Positions 14,580 through 22,038 of a stretch of DNA of 24,117 bases are shown one piece after another. Position 1 is the first letter of the stretch; every line of letters begins with the position of its first letter. A program made the position numbers and the translations under genes. The stretch covers positions 1 through 24,117 of the forward strand of contig CAYNWG010000012.1 of the NCBI GenBank assembly GCA_964400865.1, in the 5' to 3' direction. The notes under the pieces are model-generated. The model was not told the DNA's origin. It ran no database searches and was given only the letters and a program-made list of their open reading frames with translations. Origin of the DNA: DAOQVB01 sp964400865. GTDB lineage: Bacteria > Patescibacteriota > Microgenomatia > UBA1400 > PJMF01.

Positions 14580-15263
14580 TTACAGTTCGCTCAAACTAAT
14601 TTCAAAGAGGGGATTGGTGATATCATCAAATTCATCCACCAAGACTACAGATGTACCCGTTAATCGGATTGCTTTCGCAATGCCTTTTGCATCATTTAAA
14701 TCACGCTCAAAGACAAATGGATTTAACGTTTCAGAGCTGAGATCGCCTTCTGGTGCCACATCCGCTAGAAGTGGCTCAAGATTTGGTATGTCATATAATC
14801 TCAAACTTTGTGTTCCACTGATTCCTTGGCTATATAGTACTAGTAATCGATTATTGGGTAAAAATACCATATCTAGTACTGACTCAGTACCAAAATCATC
14901 CAGAGTGAAAACCCGATCGTTAGTTATTTCATAGAGTGATACCACGGCATCAACACCAGATGACGAAAGATCCTCAAAGGCTGCATACGTTCCTGAGGGC
15001 GAGAGCGAACTTACGGTGTATTTTTCACATTTGGCAATCGCGGGGTCAAACGCTGTGGGTAAAGTTTTCGTGTTACCGCTGATAGTTAATTGAACAGTGC
15101 AGTCTGCAAGCACAGTAACTTGGGTGATTTTTGGTTCAGAGGAGGTGGGATTCGTAATTTGATCCAGCTGATTTTCCTCAAGGCTCTTATTCTGCTGGAG
15201 AAACAGAAGCCCGCCCGCACCGATAAGAAGAAAAATGCCAATCAAAAAAAAACTTCGTGACAT
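14580..15263 (-). CDS. Membrane-anchored extracytoplasmic protein of unknown family
   Basis: 227 aa, not recognised. One N-terminal hydrophobic helix at about 5-22 (FFLIGIFLLIGAGGLLFL) with a following Gln/Asn/Ser-rich linker; no lipobox Cys. The outer part has two Cys (ADCTVQL and AKCEKY) and a segment (SSLSPSGTYAAFEDL ... VVSLYEITNDRVFTL ... MVFLPNNRLLVLYSQ ... SLRLYDIPN) with the rhythm of WD40/TolB-like beta-propeller blades. Too short for a complete propeller. It begins 30 nt after the stop of the LPETG surface-protein gene on the same strand, so a surface role alongside it is plausible but unproven. Confidence 0.6.
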   Translation of the reverse strand: MSRSFFLIGIFLLIGAGGLLFLQQNKSLEENQLDQITNPTSSEPKITQVTVLADCTVQLTISGNTKTLPTAFDPAIAKCEKYTVSSLSPSGTYAAFEDLSSSGVDAVVSLYEITNDRVFTLDDFGTESVLDMVFLPNNRLLVLYSQGISGTQSLRLYDIPNLEPLLADVAPEGDLSSETLNPFVFERDLNDAKGIAKAIRLTGTSVVLVDEFDDITNPLFEISLSEL

Positions 15264-15293
15264 ATCTTTTTACTCAACAACAGTACTTTGTGT

Positions 15294-17102
15294 TTAAAGC
15301 ATTAGTAGAAGGGCGGCGCCAATTCCTAAGATAGCAAGACCAGCCTTGAGCCAGTTGCCCCAATCTTCAGGTCCGGTTTCTGGCAAAGTTTCTGGTAATG
15401 CTGGCTGTTGCGCAACTTCAGCTGGCTCGGTTACCGCTGCGACAGGATTTTGACAATTCATATCCATTGGGTTGGATTCCAATCTGCAGCGATTCTCTGT
15501 CTCACTGACCACAAAGCAGATGTGAGCTGGATTACTACAGTCAGCATTCGTGACGCAAATTGCATTACATCCAATAACCGGCGTTACTCTAGTGGTTGGT
15601 GTAGCAGTTGCTCCGGGAACAGTGGTAGGTGTTGGAGTAGGCGTAGAGCTTGGATTGGTGGTTGGTGTAGCAGTCGCACTGGGGTTGGGAGTAGCTGTTG
15701 GTCCAGCAATGGTGAATTGGAGTGTACATTGACCAACTGGAGGTCCACCAATTGCTCCTGGAGCTAATGCCCATTGGTTATAGCATTGTGGAGCTCCGTC
15801 AGCCGAATAATTAATGGCCCTGATGAGGAAGCGATACGAGGGCAAATTTTGATATTTTTCTGGAAGAGAGAGACGAAGACTCTTAGAATTTGGATCGACA
15901 TTGTCTGCTAATAGAGCAATATAGTATCGATCATTTCCAATCTCTTCAGGTGTGCCTTCCGCAATGAGCCAGATTTGATATTTTTGTTGTGGCGCTTGGA
16001 CAGGATTCCATTCAAAAAGAGCGGTATTTTTATCTGGCATAGTGACCTTTCGGTCAAGCACAACGGGAGGTAGGCAGAGTGCCCATTGGTCGTAACAGGC
16101 TGGAGCTCGCTGGGCATTTCTTTGAGAAACAGCACGAATGAGGAATCTTCTAGTTTGTAGAGTATTTGGGTTAGCAACTGTATATGAAGTAGCAGTGCGT
16201 GGAAGTGGTTGGGTAGTGAGATTGCTTAGGTAGTATTTTTCTGGAGCCTGTTCATCGAGTGGTTCATAGCTGATATTCCAAATTTCGTAATCTGTAACTT
16301 CTCCACTAGTCAACTTCCATGAGAGTTGAATTTTTGAATTATTTTCTATCCAATTGACCTGTCGATCATCTACAATCGGTCTATTTTCGGTACAGGCTCC
16401 CACAAAAGTACTCGTTGGGGTGGGAGTAGCAGCAGGACTAGTATAGGTACCGATTGCAGCTTGGGTTGTGCAACTCGTACCAGTTTTGAAAGCAAAGACT
16501 AGGAATCTGTAATACGCTCTCTCTTTGACCACTTTCCCTTCCAAATCAATAACATCATTGGTAGGCATTGTCCACACATACTCAGTTTGAGTGGGAGAGA
16601 GTGATTTAGCATTCGCAGGGACAATCGGGACAAATTGCGGTGTTTGACTCACGTCTGAAGAATTATCAAGTACGTTGAAAATAATGTATTTCCCAGATGG
16701 GTGAGTACCTGCCTCACCCTCAGTAATGAGAAAGATGCGGTAACCGCTGGCACCGGGAACTTGATTCCACTGAAGTTTGAACTGATTATCGTTGAGTTTG
16801 GAAACAGCGGGATTTCGAGCCAGCGGAGCATCCATACACGCACTGGTTGACGCTTGATTCCTTGTATCTTGTTCTTCTTGGGATAAAAAGAGAGCTACCC
16901 CACCACCAGCTAGTAACACAAACATCATTAGTCCAGCCATGGCAAGCTTAAAGTTCTTTTTCATCTGGCTAATTCCATTGGGTTTGGCGGTTTGCAACAC
17001 AGTTGCTTGCACGGTAGACATTGGTTGTGGACTAGCGCCCACCGGCTGAAGGGCGGGAGGCAGCTGAGTCGTGTTGGTAGTTTGAGTGGTTGCGTTTACC
17101 AT
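15294..17102 (-). CDS. Large surface protein: N-terminal anchor, three FN3-like modules, Cys-rich knot, LPETG C-terminus
   Basis: 602 aa. Pro/Thr/Gln-rich cytoplasmic segment 1-47; membrane helix 52-73; then SQEEQDTRNQAS at 74-85. Three beta-sandwich (FN3-like) modules follow, roughly 88-225, 236-345 and 345-465; modules 2 and 3 are clear duplicates, both ending RFLIRA ... CYxQWAL. A Pro/Thr linker (about 480-520) leads to a Cys-rich segment (CNAICVTNADCSNPAHICF ...) and a C-terminal sorting-like end: LPETG at 573-577, a hydrophobic helix from about 586, but no basic tail. Starts 3 nt after the previous stop. Likely a cell-surface protein used for binding; ligand unknown. An LPETG without basic tail may be a sortase substrate or simply a second anchor; no sortase is in the window. 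Confidence 0.8.
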   Translation of the reverse strand: MVNATTQTTNTTQLPPALQPVGASPQPMSTVQATVLQTAKPNGISQMKKNFKLAMAGLMMFVLLAGGGVALFLSQEEQDTRNQASTSACMDAPLARNPAVSKLNDNQFKLQWNQVPGASGYRIFLITEGEAGTHPSGKYIIFNVLDNSSDVSQTPQFVPIVPANAKSLSPTQTEYVWTMPTNDVIDLEGKVVKERAYYRFLVFAFKTGTSCTTQAAIGTYTSPAATPTPTSTFVGACTENRPIVDDRQVNWIENNSKIQLSWKLTSGEVTDYEIWNISYEPLDEQAPEKYYLSNLTTQPLPRTATSYTVANPNTLQTRRFLIRAVSQRNAQRAPACYDQWALCLPPVVLDRKVTMPDKNTALFEWNPVQAPQQKYQIWLIAEGTPEEIGNDRYYIALLADNVDPNSKSLRLSLPEKYQNLPSYRFLIRAINYSADGAPQCYNQWALAPGAIGGPPVGQCTLQFTIAGPTATPNPSATATPTTNPSSTPTPTPTTVPGATATPTTRVTPVIGCNAICVTNADCSNPAHICFVVSETENRCRLESNPMDMNCQNPVAAVTEPAEVAQQPALPETLPETGPEDWGNWLKAGLAILGIGAALLLML

Positions 17103-17105
17103 AGT

Positions 17106-18458
17106 TTATCTTGATTGTGTTGTGATTATCGGATCCCATCCCCAGTTTGGATCACTACAATAGAGATTCGACGCAGTCGCAACAGGGCAAATACGACATT
17201 GAGCCGTATATGTACCAGCCTTTGTGACTTTAATTGCCTTTGAAACATTGTTGGAACTTGCATCTAGTTTGATGGGTGTCGATACGCCTGGTTCAAAATA
17301 ACGGAATTCGTATTTTGCTACTCCTTGAACTAAACCGCAGGTGAAGGTCACCGAGTCGTTATATACCGGAGTGGCTGGACTCATGCTGATACTCAGACAC
17401 ATACCTCCGAATGGAGGTGGTGTGGGTGTGGCGGTTGGTTGACCACTTGGTGTAGGAGTAGCTGACGGTCCTCTAGTTGGAGTGGGAGTAGGACTATTTG
17501 TTGGTCCAGCTGGAGTGGTAGGTGTTGGTGTAATGGTAGCCGTTGGTGAAGGACTCACTGGCGTGGAACATTGCGCTGTATTGTAAGCATATGCCCATGG
17601 ACCAGAGCTAGTTCCGCGAGTGAAAGTATAGGTAGTATTTTCTGTCTCATCTTTCTTTCGGCAGTTCAATGAAAGCTCAGAAATATTTGGGTCAAATTGT
17701 ACGCAACCACAACCGTATTCTGTATTACTTATATTGAAATCAATAGAAGCTACAAACTGACGGCACTGATCCCCACAACCACTGGGTCCATATAGTCGAA
17801 TGATTTCCGACCTTGTACAGTTGGGATCATTGTCGCACTGACTGAGCGGTCTGTTGCAGTTAGCATTCACTGTTGGTGTGTTGTGAGTGAGGTTGCCAGG
17901 GTAGTTTGGATCATTAGTATTAGTTAAAAATTTATAGTAAACCAAGTTAGCAGTATTTGTAGTACAGATGTAGTCGGTGTCTCCCGTGGAATTAATTTCA
18001 GAAATATTAAATTGAGCAGTAGCATTACAACTAGAATTTGCGTTACAACTAGGATTGCTGGGGTAAGTAAACACTCCTTTTACTTCGGTTGGTCCAATAT
18101 CACCTTCTCTGGTAAAAACCAATTCTAAATTGTTATTGCTATCTTGAAAAGTAAAAGGATTCTGAGTGTATTGGTCTGCTTGGCTAGCCTGTTGGCGAAT
18201 TTCTTGTTGTTGTTGTGACAAAACATAGGCAGTAATCAGTCCCCCAATTAAAATGACTAGCACAACACCGAGTCCAAAAAGCTTAAAGAATGAACCAGAG
18301 CCTTTTTTCTTTGTAGGGGGAGTTGGGTTGCTATATGCCGAAGGAATTGTGGGGGGTGCTGGAGGAATTACTCCTGGCTGGGATGAAATAGGAATAGAAG
18401 CGCTGGAATAATCAGTACCAACACCAGAGCTGGAAGGCGCAAACGCAGAATCTATCAT
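17106..18458 (-). CDS. Membrane-anchored Cys-rich surface protein with Pro/Thr linker
   Basis: 450 aa from the ATG at 18458. Pro/Ser-rich cytoplasmic part 1-55, membrane helix about 59-80 (LFGLGVVLVILIGGLITAYV), then SQQQQEIRQQAS at 81-92, almost the same as in the next gene. The outer region has a Cys-rich domain with many cysteines (CNANSSCNATAQF, CDNDPNC, CGDQC, YGCGC) likely to form disulfides, a long PTPTPT linker, and a last ~85-residue Ig/PKD-like domain (SPATPVYNDSVTFTCG ... AGTYTAQCRIC). No LPxTG. A longer frame starts at 18497 but would overlap the -35 element of its promoter, so 18458 is preferred. Inferred role: display of a disulfide-rich binding head. Confidence 0.78.
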   Translation of the reverse strand: MIDSAFAPSSSGVGTDYSSASIPISSQPGVIPPAPPTIPSAYSNPTPPTKKKGSGSFFKLFGLGVVLVILIGGLITAYVLSQQQQEIRQQASQADQYTQNPFTFQDSNNNLELVFTREGDIGPTEVKGVFTYPSNPSCNANSSCNATAQFNISEINSTGDTDYICTTNTANLVYYKFLTNTNDPNYPGNLTHNTPTVNANCNRPLSQCDNDPNCTRSEIIRLYGPSGCGDQCRQFVASIDFNISNTEYGCGCVQFDPNISELSLNCRKKDETENTTYTFTRGTSSGPWAYAYNTAQCSTPVSPSPTATITPTPTTPAGPTNSPTPTPTRGPSATPTPSGQPTATPTPPPFGGMCLSISMSPATPVYNDSVTFTCGLVQGVAKYEFRYFEPGVSTPIKLDASSNNVSKAIKVTKAGTYTAQCRICPVATASNLYCSDPNWGWDPIITTQSR

Positions 18459-18467
18459 CTGTCTACT

Positions 18468-18497
18468 AGAATACTCATGTTTGCACCCATGCGTCAA
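18468..18497 (-). promoter_or_regulatory. Candidate promoter of the surface-protein gene series
   Basis: On the minus strand, TTGACG at 18497-18492 and TATTCT at 18473-18468 are spaced by 18 nt. The ATG at 18458 follows 9 nt after the -10, so the transcript would start almost at the start codon. This supports both the start choice and transcription independent of pgk. Confidence 0.5.
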
Positions 18498-18508
18498 GGG
18501 TTGATTAT

Positions 18509-19792
18509 TTATTTTGTCAGAACTTCTAAACCAGGTAACTCCGTTCCGCTAAGGAACTCGAGGGAGGCGCCGCCGCCAGTTGAAATATATGAATACGCGG
18601 CGCCTAATCCGAAATGGTCTATGGCACCGATAGTATCGCCACCACCGATAACTGATGTGGCAGCGGCATCTGCCACCGCACAGGCTAACTTATGGGTGCC
18701 ATTAGCAAATAACTCATTTTCCCAGACTCCCATCGGTCCATTCCAGAAAATTGTTTCTGCCTGCAATAATAATTCTCGGTAGAGTCGAATTGTTTTTGGT
18801 CCAATATCCGCATAGACCAGTTTTTCGTGTTCTGGTTTATCCAACATATCGTGAGTTAAATCCAATATTTGCACTTTTCCTCGATCAGCCTCGGTTATGC
18901 TGGGTGCAGCTACCACATCGATTGGATATATGATCTTGGGCAGAGGAATATACCCATCTTTGAGTACTCGCTCGTGTTTGTGTTCGGCGATCAACTGACC
19001 GGCCATCTGACTATAGTCCACCTTACCATCATTGGTTACTAGATTTGATTCTTGAGTAAACGAACGATAAATTTCTAAACCTTCGGCTTTGAAGAAGTTA
19101 TTGGCGATGCCTCCACCAATCAAAATAGCATCTGCTTTAGAGGCGAGTACTTTGATTGCATCAACTTTATCTGCAATTTTTGCTCCACCAATGAGGCAGA
19201 TAAATGGTTTTCTTGGTTCTGTAAGAAGTTTGTTCAAAGTCGCGACTTCTCTGGCTAAATCAAATCCAGCGAAATTTGGTAATAACTGAGGCAAGACATA
19301 GGTAGAAGCGTGTTTGCGATGTAAAGATGAGAAGGCTTCATTTATATAGACATCACCCAGACTGGCCAATTGTTTAGCAAATGCTGCATCTGCAGCTTTT
19401 TCTTCCAAATGAAATCGTAAATTCTCAAGTAAAAGTACATCGCCAGGATGTAATTGATCAACAGCAGTTTTGACTTTTTCTCCAACAGTTTCGGAAATAA
19501 ACTTGCATGGTATATGAAACTTTTTTTGTAAGTGGAGTGCCACCGGTGCTAAAGAAAGATGCGCATCTCCGGCACTCTGAGGACGACCCAAATGCGACAA
19601 CAATATTACCTTGGCGCCTGCTTTAATCAAAAAATGAATGGTTTCTACCGACTGAGCAATTCTTTTGTCATCTTTAACAGTAATTTTTGAATGTAGGGTC
19701 TCAAGTGGGACGTTGTAATCTACTCTCACTAAAACTGTTTTGTCTGTAATATCTTTCGTTGTAGGTGTTCTTAGATTGTGATAGCTTTTCAT
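18509..19792 (-). CDS. pgk: Phosphoglycerate kinase
   Basis: 427 aa from the ATG at 19792. Catalyses 1,3-bisphosphoglycerate + ADP to 3-phosphoglycerate + ATP, a substrate-level ATP step of glycolysis. Seen: RVDYNVPL near the N-terminus (substrate-binding Arg/Asp/Asn), LLSHLGRP, LLENLRFH, LIGGAKIADK, the ADP-site FWNGPMGVWE and the C-terminal GGGDTIGA motif. Slightly longer than the usual 385-420 aa. A 43-residue upstream extension of the frame is rejected because GGAGG, 8 nt before ATG 19792, is a good ribosome site and the homologous part starts there. Its promoter region is shared, back to back, with rpsA. Confidence 0.95.
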   Translation of the reverse strand: MKSYHNLRTPTTKDITDKTVLVRVDYNVPLETLHSKITVKDDKRIAQSVETIHFLIKAGAKVILLSHLGRPQSAGDAHLSLAPVALHLQKKFHIPCKFISETVGEKVKTAVDQLHPGDVLLLENLRFHLEEKAADAAFAKQLASLGDVYINEAFSSLHRKHASTYVLPQLLPNFAGFDLAREVATLNKLLTEPRKPFICLIGGAKIADKVDAIKVLASKADAILIGGGIANNFFKAEGLEIYRSFTQESNLVTNDGKVDYSQMAGQLIAEHKHERVLKDGYIPLPKIIYPIDVVAAPSITEADRGKVQILDLTHDMLDKPEHEKLVYADIGPKTIRLYRELLLQAETIFWNGPMGVWENELFANGTHKLACAVADAAATSVIGGGDTIGAIDHFGLGAAYSYISTGGGASLEFLSGTELPGLEVLTK

Positions 19793-19825
19793 GCGCAATC
19801 CTCCAGAGAAATTTACTGTTGTGTA

Positions 19826-19834
19826 TGGTATACT
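19826..19834 (+). promoter_or_regulatory. Extended -10 promoter of rpsA, overlapping a divergent -10 for pgk
   Basis: TGG-TATACT at 19826-19834 is an extended -10; the A/T-rich stretch upstream holds no clear -35. The core GTATAC is palindromic, so on the minus strand TATACC could serve as the -10 of pgk. The rpsA start at 19871 is preceded by AAAGGGGA (19853-19860). Confidence 0.5.
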
Positions 19835-19870
19835 CCCTCGCACTCGTTTAAGAAAGGGGATATATATAGT

Positions 19871-21001
19871 ATGACAGTAACAACTCGTAAAACCAATGCG
19901 AGTCCTAAGGTGGCTTCTCACATAACAATGGATGATCTTCTGGCAATGCCGGAGAACACCGTGGTGGTTGCCAAAAAAGGAGAGACAATTATTGGGACAG
20001 TAACCGGAATTGATAACAAAGCCGTTCGGGTAGATATCGGTTCAAAAACTGAGGGTCTAGTAACAGAAAGAGAGTATGATCTCGCCCGAGATTATATTAG
20101 TGAGTTAAAAATCGGAGACAAGGTTGAAGTCACCGTTTTTTCCACAGAAAATAGTCAAGGCCAAGTTTTACTTTCATTGAAGCATGCTGCGCTTGATGCC
20201 AGATGGGATTATTTTGCTGAAACCATGGAGAAATCCGAGGTACTAGAGGCAAAAGGTGTGGAAGTAAATAAAGGTGGGTTGATTGTAGTTGTAAATGGAG
20301 TACGCGGGTTCGTGCCCTCAAGCCAATTTGGTAAAGAACTTGTGGGCAAATTCCAAACCTTGAAAGGAAAATCTTTCAAAGTCAAAGCAATTGAAGTAGA
20401 TAGAGAGAAAAATCGTCTTATTTTTTCCGAGCGTCATGTTTCAGAAGAAAAGGAATTGGCTCAAAAAGAGCAAGCCATCAGTTCGCTGGAGACTGGAAAA
20501 ATTTACGAAGGTGTGGTTTCTGGAGTAATGCACTTCGGATTATTTGTGACGGTGGAAGTGCCAATTGAAGATAAAGAAAACGTTGGTCATGTTGAGGGAT
20601 TGGTTCATATTTCCGAAATTTCTTGGGAAAAAGTTAATCATCCAAAGGATTTTCACCAAGTTGGAGATCGAATTCAAGTGAAAGTTCTCGGTCAAGATGA
20701 GCGCACTGGTAAACTCAACCTTTCAATCAAACAACTAAAAGATGATCCTTGGATTGGCATTGATACCAAGTATCCAGTCGGGACAACGTTGACGGGTAAA
20801 GTTTCTCGCGTTGAATCATTTGGTGTATTTGTGAACATTGATCAAGGAATAGATGGACTTATCCACAATTCCAAGTTGGAATCAAGTCATAACTTTAAGA
20901 AAGGTGATGACGTCACGGTGTATGTGGAGAGCGTCAGTCCTGATCAAAAACGCATGAGCTTAAGTCCAGTAATGACTGAGCGTCCAGTTGAATACCGCTA
21001 A
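19871..21001 (+). CDS. rpsA: 30S ribosomal protein S1 (four S1 domains)
   Basis: 376 aa from the ATG at 19871. Four tandem OB-fold S1 domains: about 25-100 (GTVTGIDNKAVRVDIG ... GQVLLSLKHA), 115-185 (KGGLIVVVNGVRGFVPSSQF), 198-285 (GVVSGVMHFGLFVTVEV ... LNLSIKQLKDDPW) and 295-370 (GKVSRVESFGVFVNI ... QKRMSLSP). S1 binds mRNA and aids initiation on the ribosome. E. coli S1 has six domains; four are common in Gram-positives and CPR. The frame extends upstream to 19778, but those codons cross the promoter. That many genes in this window lack a Shine-Dalgarno fits a reliance on S1-type or leaderless initiation, though that is inference. Confidence 0.93.
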   Translation: MTVTTRKTNASPKVASHITMDDLLAMPENTVVVAKKGETIIGTVTGIDNKAVRVDIGSKTEGLVTEREYDLARDYISELKIGDKVEVTVFSTENSQGQVLLSLKHAALDARWDYFAETMEKSEVLEAKGVEVNKGGLIVVVNGVRGFVPSSQFGKELVGKFQTLKGKSFKVKAIEVDREKNRLIFSERHVSEEKELAQKEQAISSLETGKIYEGVVSGVMHFGLFVTVEVPIEDKENVGHVEGLVHISEISWEKVNHPKDFHQVGDRIQVKVLGQDERTGKLNLSIKQLKDDPWIGIDTKYPVGTTLTGKVSRVESFGVFVNIDQGIDGLIHNSKLESSHNFKKGDDVTVYVESVSPDQKRMSLSPVMTERPVEYR

Positions 21002-21035
21002 TATATAAATAGTACAAAGCCAAAAAGGGAGATTC

Positions 21036-21203
21036 ATGGCAAAACAAAGAATGATCGTCACTGATGACCAATTACTGATTGACATGGATTTATTGTTTAA
21101 TGCAATTCGCGAGGCTGATGGTGACTGGAAAAAAGTTGAGTCAGAAATGAAAGCCTATCTTGAGGCAGTGACAGGCATGGTTGATTCTGGCCACGACGAT
21201 TAA
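21036..21203 (+). CDS. Small acidic protein downstream of rpsA
   Basis: 55 aa, family not recognised. Sequence starts MAKQRMIVTDDQLLID and ends GMVDSGHDD; the composition is acidic and mostly helical (DLLFNAIREADGDWKKVESE, MKAYLEAVTG). GGGAG lies 5 nt before its ATG. The frame is clean and begins 34 nt after rpsA with no terminator between, so it is probably part of that transcript. It has no cysteine or membrane segment. The coding call rests on the ribosome site, position and plausible amphipathic helices. Confidence 0.65.
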   Translation: MAKQRMIVTDDQLLIDMDLLFNAIREADGDWKKVESEMKAYLEAVTGMVDSGHDD

Positions 21204-21247
21204 GAGTAATTATTATACTCAGACTGCTTTTTTAGCTAGATTATTCG

Positions 21248-21256
21248 TGGTATAAT
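21248..21256 (+). promoter_or_regulatory. Extended -10 promoter of the 204-aa gene
   Basis: TGG-TATAAT at 21248-21256, a perfect extended -10. Transcription would begin near 21263, about 8 nt before the ATG at 21271. A T-rich run at 21228-21233 sits at the -35 distance but does not match the consensus. Confidence 0.6.
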
Positions 21257-21270
21257 GATTAGGTTATTTT

Positions 21271-21885
21271 ATGACAGATGCCGTTTCCCAGCCGTTTGTG
21301 ATCACCTGTGGTGATGAGGGAGTTCAAATTAATGTTGGACGTCGATTGGGATTTGTTGGCGCAGGATTTCGTTTGGAAGGTTTTGATCAAGTGGTTCCCA
21401 TGCTCAATAAGCTTTTTAGTGAAACGATGGCAATTTGTTCCAGTGAGGAGAACGATTGGGTTAAGCAAAAACTATCGCTTGCGGAATGGGGACAGGTGAA
21501 TGCTAGCATGCAACAACATGTTGAAGCGTTAGCCGACCAACTCAAAATCAATTATGCCGGCTACTTACCTTTCTCTGATCCAAAACAACTGAAACACGAT
21601 GTAAAGGGTCACATGGTTCGCCCTCACAAAGTTCATATTGCCAACAAAATTTCTTTTACCTGCGGAGGTGGAGAACAAATTTACAATCTGGGTAATTATG
21701 TTATTTCAGCTGATTGGGTGCATCTGGTACCAAAAAAACTTGCCAAAGCCTTGATTACAGACCAAGTGGCATTTTATCAGTCACTGGCTGGCAAAACCCA
21801 ACTTAATTTTGTGTTTGAAACCAATGGCGTGCTTGGAGAAAAAATCGCACTGAAAAATCAAAAGATTGTTGAATCGGTACTTTAG
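21271..21885 (+). CDS. Protein of unknown function
   Basis: 204 aa, family not recognised. No signal peptide or membrane helix, so probably cytoplasmic. Visible features: three cysteines in Gly-rich or Ser-rich settings (VITCGDEG, AICSSEE, SFTCGGGEQ), a helical middle part (SMQQHVEALADQLKIN), and a last third with VHLVPKKLAKALITDQVAFY. The pattern of two TCG words could point to a nucleotide- or metal-binding site, but this is weak. It has its own promoter and is followed by a 153-nt gap and another own promoter, so it is likely a single-gene transcript. An in-frame alternative start is not evident. Confidence 0.7.
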   Translation: MTDAVSQPFVITCGDEGVQINVGRRLGFVGAGFRLEGFDQVVPMLNKLFSETMAICSSEENDWVKQKLSLAEWGQVNASMQQHVEALADQLKINYAGYLPFSDPKQLKHDVKGHMVRPHKVHIANKISFTCGGGEQIYNLGNYVISADWVHLVPKKLAKALITDQVAFYQSLAGKTQLNFVFETNGVLGEKIALKNQKIVESVL

Positions 21886-21918
21886 AAATTCCCCGTCGAT
21901 TTGCTCTTAAAATATTTC

Positions 21919-21948
21919 TTGTAAAAAATAAATAGTTGCTGATATAAT
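21919..21948 (+). promoter_or_regulatory. Promoter of the CxDxR-motif protein gene
   Basis: TTGTAA at 21919-21924, an 18-nt spacer, and TATAAT at 21943-21948, preceded by TGA so that it is also an extended -10. The leader to ATG 22039 is about 85 nt. A small imperfect dyad (TAATTCTG ... CAGAAATTA, about 21945-21965) overlaps the start site. Confidence 0.65.
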
Positions 21949-22038
21949 TCTGCCTTCAGAAATTATTAGATCTACGAAAAGTGGCTAGCGAGCAACCAAC
22001 AGAAAGTATGTATGAATGATCAAGAGAAAGGAATGTAT

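Noticed and set aside
15589..15710. Regular repeats suggesting CRISPR or tandem DNA repeats
   Set aside because: They are codons of a Pro/Thr linker in the surface protein (also at 17410-17560 and 24063-24117), with no constant repeat-spacer pattern.
15408..15767. Plus-strand reading frames over the surface-protein genes
   Set aside because: Low-complexity shadows of the Pro/Thr linker and Cys-rich region; no start signals or family features.
19793..19921. 43-residue N-terminal extension of phosphoglycerate kinase
   Set aside because: It crosses the divergent promoter and the rpsA start; a good ribosome site precedes ATG 19792.
21204..21234. Terminator after the 55-aa gene (GAGTA ... TACTC then T-run)
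   Set aside because: The stem has only five A/T-rich pairs and the T-run is nine bases away; too weak to call.
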